DNA of 10,902 nucleotides. Source: JADFUS01 sp036653215 (GTDB taxonomy: Bacteria; Bacteroidota; Bacteroidia; Bacteroidales; Rikenellaceae). The stretch spans positions 1 to 10,902 of the forward strand of contig JAVVUK010000054.1 in NCBI GenBank assembly GCA_036653215.1, read 5' to 3'. Positions 7,614-10,902 of this stretch are shown here, one piece after another. Positions within the stretch are counted from its first letter, which is position 1. Every line of letters begins with the position of its first letter. The position numbers were made by a program, and so were the translations under genes. A model generated the notes under the pieces. The model was not told where the DNA came from. It ran no database searches and saw only the letters and a list, made by a program, of their open reading frames with translations.

Positions 7614-10433
7614 ATGAAAGGACTCAACGACCAACAGGTTCAAGACAGCCGTAACAAACACGGAGAGAACATCATCACTCCTCCAAAGAGAGACTCCATC
7701 TTAAAACTCTTTTTAGAAAAATTTGAAGATCCAATAATAAAAATACTAATCGTCGCCGCCTTCCTATCTATCGGTATCGCCTTTGTCGATGGGAACTTTA
7801 CGGAAACCATAGGTATCATAACAGCCATCATCCTATCTATATCCATCGGCTTTTGGTTTGAGTGGGATGCCGGGCGTAAGTTCGACATTCTAAACAGCGT
7901 CAACGACCAAACCCCAGTGCGTGTTATCCGCAACGGGCAAGTTACATATATAGACAAGAAAGATGTAGTTGTCGGTGACATTGTGATGTTAGAGTCTGGC
8001 GAGGAAGTCCCTGCCGACGGGAAACTTCTTGAGTCTCTCTCTTTGGGCATCAACGAGTCTTCGCTTACAGGAGAGCTTTTTGTCCATAAGACTACTATCG
8101 AAAGTGAGTTTGACTCCCACGCCACATATGCCTCAAATATGTTGTTACGAGGAACTATGGTAGTCGAAGGAAACGGCATAATAGAAGTTGAACACGTAGG
8201 TGACGCAACAGAATATGGGGGAGTAGCAATCGCCTCTACGGCAAATAGTGCCGAGAAGACCCCTCTAACAAAACAATTAGACAAGTTAGCCGGAATAATA
8301 AGCATCGCCGGAGCATCTATCTCGTTCACAGTCTTTGCTGTTTTGTTTATCAGATATATAGTATCTCACGCCCAAGCAATCGGAGAAACGCCTCTTTTGA
8401 CGCTTTACATTGTCGTGGGGTCATTAATTATAATCTCGTTAAAAGACATAACCTCACTGATAAACAACATCACATCTCGCCTTTCCTCAAAGGCAAAGTT
8501 GCTTCCGACCATGCGACCATCTATCTGGTATACTTTGGCGGTATTGTTTTTTGCTGTGTCTATGGCTATAATCTCCTCTAAGGGGATTGATCTTTTAGCT
8601 GCCACCTCATGGCTCGATATAAAGTCATTGTCTGTCCTTCTTGACTTTTTCATGATCGCCGTCAGCCTTATCGTTATGGCAGTTCCTGAGGGGCTTCCTA
8701 TGAGCATCACACTCTCTCTTGCCTTGAACATGAGACGTATGTTAAAGAGCAATAATCTTGTGCGTAAGATGCACGCCTGCGAGACAATGGGTGCCATAAA
8801 CGTCATATGTACAGACAAAACAGGAACCCTCACACAAAACGTAATGACCGTAAGCGACATGGTCATCGCCAAAGGTGTAGACAGTAAAATCATGGAAGAG
8901 GGAATTGCCGTAAACAGCACCTCCCACTTAGATTATTCAAAAGGCGGAGAACGTCCTTTAGCAATAGGAAACCCTACAGAGTCAGCCCTTCTATTATGGC
9001 TTGCCACACAAGGGGTTGACTATAAAACACTACGAGAAAGCCACGAGATAGTAGACCAACTTGCCTTTTCGTCAGAGAAGAAATGTATGCTTACCCTTAC
9101 TAAGTCAAACGCCTTAGGAGGATCTAAAGTCTTATATATCAAGGGAGCGCCAGAAGTTATCCTTGCAAAATCGAACCTCACACCAGAGCAAAAGAAAGAA
9201 TATGAAGATCTTCTTTCTTCATACCAACGACAAGCAAAACGCACCCTTGCCTTTGGATATGCAGAGGTAGAAGGCGACAATTGTGACGCTCTTTTTAAAG
9301 ACACAAAATTCAACTTATTGGGGGTTGTATCTATCACCGACCCTATACGTACAGACGTTCCTGGAGCTATTAAGCAATGTCTTGATGCCGGCATTAAGAT
9401 AAAAATAGTCACTGGCGACACTCCTGCCACAGCCATAGAGATAGCTCGTCAAATAGGACTTTGGGACGACGAAAGCGACACTATGGAGGAAAACCACATC
9501 ACAGGAACCGCCTTTGCAACCTTGAGCGACGAGGAACTTTTTGAAAGGGTGCTTCTCTTTAAGATCATATCGAGGGCTCGTCCTTCCGACAAACAACGTC
9601 TCGTGCAAACGCTTCAGAAGAAAGGGTACGTCACAGCAGTAACAGGCGACGGCACAAACGACGCTCCGGCACTCAACTTCGCCAATGTAGGTTTATCTAT
9701 GGGCAGTGGCACCTCTGTTGCCAAAGAGGCAAGCGATATAACCATCATCGACGACTCGTTTACAAGCATTTCTATGGCTGTAATGTGGGGACGTTCTCTA
9801 TATCGTAATATACAACGTTTTATACTATTTCAACTAACCATCAACGTCATAGCACTTGGTGTCTTTTTAATTGGAGTCATCTTCGGCTCGGAGCCACCAC
9901 TCACCATAACCCAAATATTATGGGTCAATATCATCATGGATACCATTGCGGCAGCGGCCTTAGCCTCTCTACCTCCAGTGTCATCGGTGATGCAAGATAA
10001 GCCTCGCAAGGAGAGTGATTTCATAATATCTAAGAAAATGGCTTCCAACATCTTCGGGCTTGGTGGGACCATGATAGTTCTTCTTAGTGTGTTATTATAT
10101 TTCCTAAATCAATGGTTTACAAACACCATCCAGATACAAACAATCTTCTTCACCACTTTTGTTATGGTTCAATTTTGGAATATGTTTAACGCCAAAGTTT
10201 TCCAAAGTGGATATGCCTCAGCCTTTAAGGATTTTGCAAAAAACAGAGTCTTTTTCTCTATCTCTGCCTTCATCGTTATAGGACAAATAGCAATAGTAAA
10301 TTTGGGTGGGGAGATGTTTCGTTGTGCGCCTCTCTCTTTTAAGGAATGGATATTAATAATATCATGCACCTCTATCGTATTGATAATAGGGGAAGTTACA
10401 CGTTTCTTTAAAAGAATGTCGTTAAAAAAGTAG
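7614..10433 (+). CDS. PMCA-type (P2B) calcium-translocating P-type ATPase
   Basis: A 939-residue pump expected to export Ca2+ across the inner membrane using ATP. It shows the actuator motif TGE (152-154, followed by Leu rather than the usual Ser), AVPEGLP in M4 (356-362), the phosphorylation site DKTGT (Asp401), KGAPE (510-514), TGDTPATA (600-607) and the hinge GDGTNDAPA (678-686). M5 reads LTINVIAL (Asn744, with Ala747 where SERCA has a Ca2+-binding Glu) and M6 reads VNIIMDT (Asn772, Asp776). This is the single-Ca2+-site pattern of plasma-membrane pumps. Between M3 (about 226-250) and M4 (about 338-362) lies an insert of roughly 75 residues with two further hydrophobic segments (260-278, 304-322). 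There is no calmodulin tail. The ATG at 7614 begins at the normal bacterial N-terminus. Confidence 0.95.
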   Translation: MKGLNDQQVQDSRNKHGENIITPPKRDSILKLFLEKFEDPIIKILIVAAFLSIGIAFVDGNFTETIGIITAIILSISIGFWFEWDAGRKFDILNSVNDQTPVRVIRNGQVTYIDKKDVVVGDIVMLESGEEVPADGKLLESLSLGINESSLTGELFVHKTTIESEFDSHATYASNMLLRGTMVVEGNGIIEVEHVGDATEYGGVAIASTANSAEKTPLTKQLDKLAGIISIAGASISFTVFAVLFIRYIVSHAQAIGETPLLTLYIVVGSLIIISLKDITSLINNITSRLSSKAKLLPTMRPSIWYTLAVLFFAVSMAIISSKGIDLLAATSWLDIKSLSVLLDFFMIAVSLIVMAVPEGLPMSITLSLALNMRRMLKSNNLVRKMHACETMGAINVICTDKTGTLTQNVMTVSDMVIAKGVDSKIMEEGIAVNSTSHLDYSKGGERPLAIGNPTESALLLWLATQGVDYKTLRESHEIVDQLAFSSEKKCMLTLTKSNALGGSKVLYIKGAPEVILAKSNLTPEQKKEYEDLLSSYQRQAKRTLAFGYAEVEGDNCDALFKDTKFNLLGVVSITDPIRTDVPGAIKQCLDAGIKIKIVTGDTPATAIEIARQIGLWDDESDTMEENHITGTAFATLSDEELFERVLLFKIISRARPSDKQRLVQTLQKKGYVTAVTGDGTNDAPALNFANVGLSMGSGTSVAKEASDITIIDDSFTSISMAVMWGRSLYRNIQRFILFQLTINVIALGVFLIGVIFGSEPPLTITQILWVNIIMDTIAAAALASLPPVSSVMQDKPRKESDFIISKKMASNIFGLGGTMIVLLSVLLYFLNQWFTNTIQIQTIFFTTFVMVQFWNMFNAKVFQSGYASAFKDFAKNRVFFSISAFIVIGQIAIVNLGGEMFRCAPLSFKEWILIISCTSIVLIIGEVTRFFKRMSLKK

Positions 10434-10441
10434 TTAAAAAA

Positions 10442-10472
10442 TTTGGAAATTAAATTATTGTGCTTATATTTG
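10442..10472 (+). promoter_or_regulatory. Bacteroidota-type promoter for tRNA-Thr
   Basis: tttg (10442-10445), a 19-nt spacer, then tatatttg (10465-10472) match the -33 TTTG and -7 TAnnTTTG elements of the primary sigma factor of this phylum. Transcription should start around 10478-10480, about 12 nt before the mature tRNA. Confidence 0.8.
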
Positions 10473-10487
10473 CATCTCAATTTCCAA
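10443..10487. repeat. 9-bp inverted repeat spanning the tRNA promoter
   Basis: ttggaaatt (10443-10451) and aatttccaa (10479-10487) are perfect inverted copies separated by 27 nt. The left arm overlaps the -33 element and the right arm covers the expected start of transcription. It might be an operator, or a long-looped hairpin at the end of the ATPase transcript; chance is also possible in such AT-rich DNA. Confidence 0.4.
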
Positions 10488-10490
10488 GTC

Positions 10491-10567
10491 GCCGATGTAG
10501 CTCAGTTGGTCAGAGCAGCTGATTTGTAATCAGCAGGTCGTGGGTTCGACTCCCTCTATCGGCTCCA
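10491..10567 (+). tRNA. tRNA-Thr (anticodon TGT)
   Basis: A full cloverleaf. The acceptor stem GCCGATG pairs with TATCGGC (last pair G-U), the D arm is GCTC/GAGC, and the anticodon stem GCTGA/TCAGC encloses loop TTTGTAA, giving anticodon TGT for ACA codons. The variable loop is 5 nt and the T loop is TTCGACT. The T stem GTGGG/CCCTC has one U-U mismatch. Discriminator T is followed by an encoded CCA (10565-10567). Confidence 0.96.
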
Positions 10568-10598
10568 TTTTATACACAAGTTCCACCTATAAACACCT

Positions 10599-10645
10599 AT
10601 CAAAGGAAGAAAGATATTAACAATTTTCTTTCTTTGATTTTTTTT
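10599..10645 (+). terminator. Apparent terminator between the two tRNA genes
   Basis: A 15-bp stem with two G-U pairs (10599-10613 and 10624-10638) closes a 10-nt loop and leads into a run of eight T (10638-10645). It has the form of an intrinsic terminator, though the stem is AT-rich. It sits only 22 nt before tRNA-Tyr, where no good promoter is seen, so it may be leaky or serve as a processing hairpin. Confidence 0.65.
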
Positions 10646-10667
10646 AAAGCTACACAAGAAGTTCTAA

Positions 10668-10750
10668 GGGAAGATACCAAAGTGGCCAACTGGGGCAGAC
10701 TGTAAATCTGCTGACGTACGTCTTCGTAGGTTCGAATCCTGCTCTTCCCA
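10668..10750 (+). tRNA. tRNA-Tyr (anticodon GTA)
   Basis: A class II tRNA. The acceptor stem GGGAAGA pairs perfectly with TCTTCCC. The anticodon stem GCAGA/TCTGC encloses loop CTGTAAA, giving anticodon GTA. A long variable arm contains the hairpin GACG-TA-CGTC, as expected for bacterial tRNA-Tyr. The T arm is GTAGG/CCTGC with loop TTCGAAT. The discriminator is A and CCA is not encoded (the sequence continues CAA), unlike the Thr gene upstream. Confidence 0.95.
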
Positions 10751-10763
10751 CAAATAAAATTGA

Positions 10764-10777
10764 AATGCCGAAGGCAT
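10764..10777 (+). repeat. Small hairpin after tRNA-Tyr, related to the following terminator
   Basis: atgcc-gaa-ggcat (10765-10777) forms a 5-bp stem with a 3-nt loop. The same atgcc and ggcat arms recur as the outer stem of the terminator at 10791-10820, so the two structures could exchange arms. Confidence 0.5.
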
Positions 10778-10790
10778 CTTAAAAATCACT

Positions 10791-10828
10791 AATGCCTTTG
10801 AGCTTGCTCAGAAAGGCATTATTTTTTT
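10791..10828 (+). terminator. Rho-independent terminator after tRNA-Tyr
   Basis: An outer 9-bp stem, aatgccttt (10791-10799) with aaaggcatt (10812-10820), continues as gagc/gctc after a 2-nt bulge (ag) with a tt loop, then a run of seven T (10822-10828). It ends the tRNA unit. Confidence 0.88.
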
Positions 10829-10902
10829 AAGACCTCATAAAGAATGAATTTTTCAAGGCTTGCGAGATATTGAAAACGGAGCGTACTTGGGTACGTGAGT
10901 AT
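10829..10902. other. Window-edge segment with a hairpin and an open frame
   Basis: No gene can be called. A 5-bp hairpin, cgtac-ttgg-gtacg, lies at 10882-10895. From 10831 one + frame stays open to the window end without an ATG and reads KACEILKTERTWVREY near the edge. It might be a dispersed repeat, a gene remnant or chance. Confidence 0.3.

Noticed and set aside
7640..8329. A 229-residue minus-strand frame opposite the Ca2+-ATPase
   Set aside because: It is a shadow of the strongly conserved actuator region, with low-complexity Ser/Pro-rich composition and no leader.
10844..10873. A 9-codon ATG frame (MNFSRLARY) near the window end
   Set aside because: It is too short and has no ribosome site or conserved context that I can support.

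Overview
The window looks like chromosomal DNA from a low-GC Bacteroidota bacterium, most likely of the order Bacteroidales. Four things point there. Two sites match the phylum's promoter form (TTTG about 19 nt before TAnnTTTG). Leaders are A-rich with little Shine-Dalgarno sequence. The protein families are typical of the order. The flippase-dut-TPR gene order resembles one I recall from Bacteroides. Most of it is ordinary housekeeping DNA; I see no phage, CRISPR array, insertion sequence or toxin-antitoxin pair.

Left part, + strand (1-4850): ribosomal protein S20 (rpsT) with its own terminator. A tightly packed operon follows: a Wzx/MATE-like polysaccharide flippase interrupted by one in-frame TAG (779-781), dUTPase (dut, overlapping the flippase end by 20 nt), a secreted TPR protein, and a CysQ-type bisphosphate nucleotidase. 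The operon ends in a strong palindrome that overlaps the stop codons of both cysQ and the convergent gene, and so acts as a shared bidirectional terminator.

Middle part, - strand (4843-7540): a two-gene unit of a Tpx-family peroxiredoxin followed by a long RelA/SpoT homologue (RSH). Both are intact reading frames with altered active sites. The RSH has a good (p)ppGpp synthetase but has lost key hydrolase residues of its HD domain. The Tpx keeps its peroxidatic Cys but lacks the catalytic Thr, the catalytic Arg and the resolving Cys.

Right part, + strand (7541-10902): a short AT-rich divergent promoter region, a 939-residue PMCA-type (P2B) Ca2+-ATPase with an unusual extra hydrophobic hairpin between M3 and M4, then tRNA-Thr(TGT) behind a near-consensus Bacteroidota promoter. 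An apparent terminator lies between it and tRNA-Tyr(GTA), and a second terminator follows the Tyr gene. The last 70 bases hold a small hairpin and a frame that stays open to the window edge.

The points most worth following up are the in-frame TAG in the flippase, the two catalytically altered stress proteins encoded together, and the inserted membrane hairpin in the Ca2+ pump. I found no clear evidence of a wholly new system.
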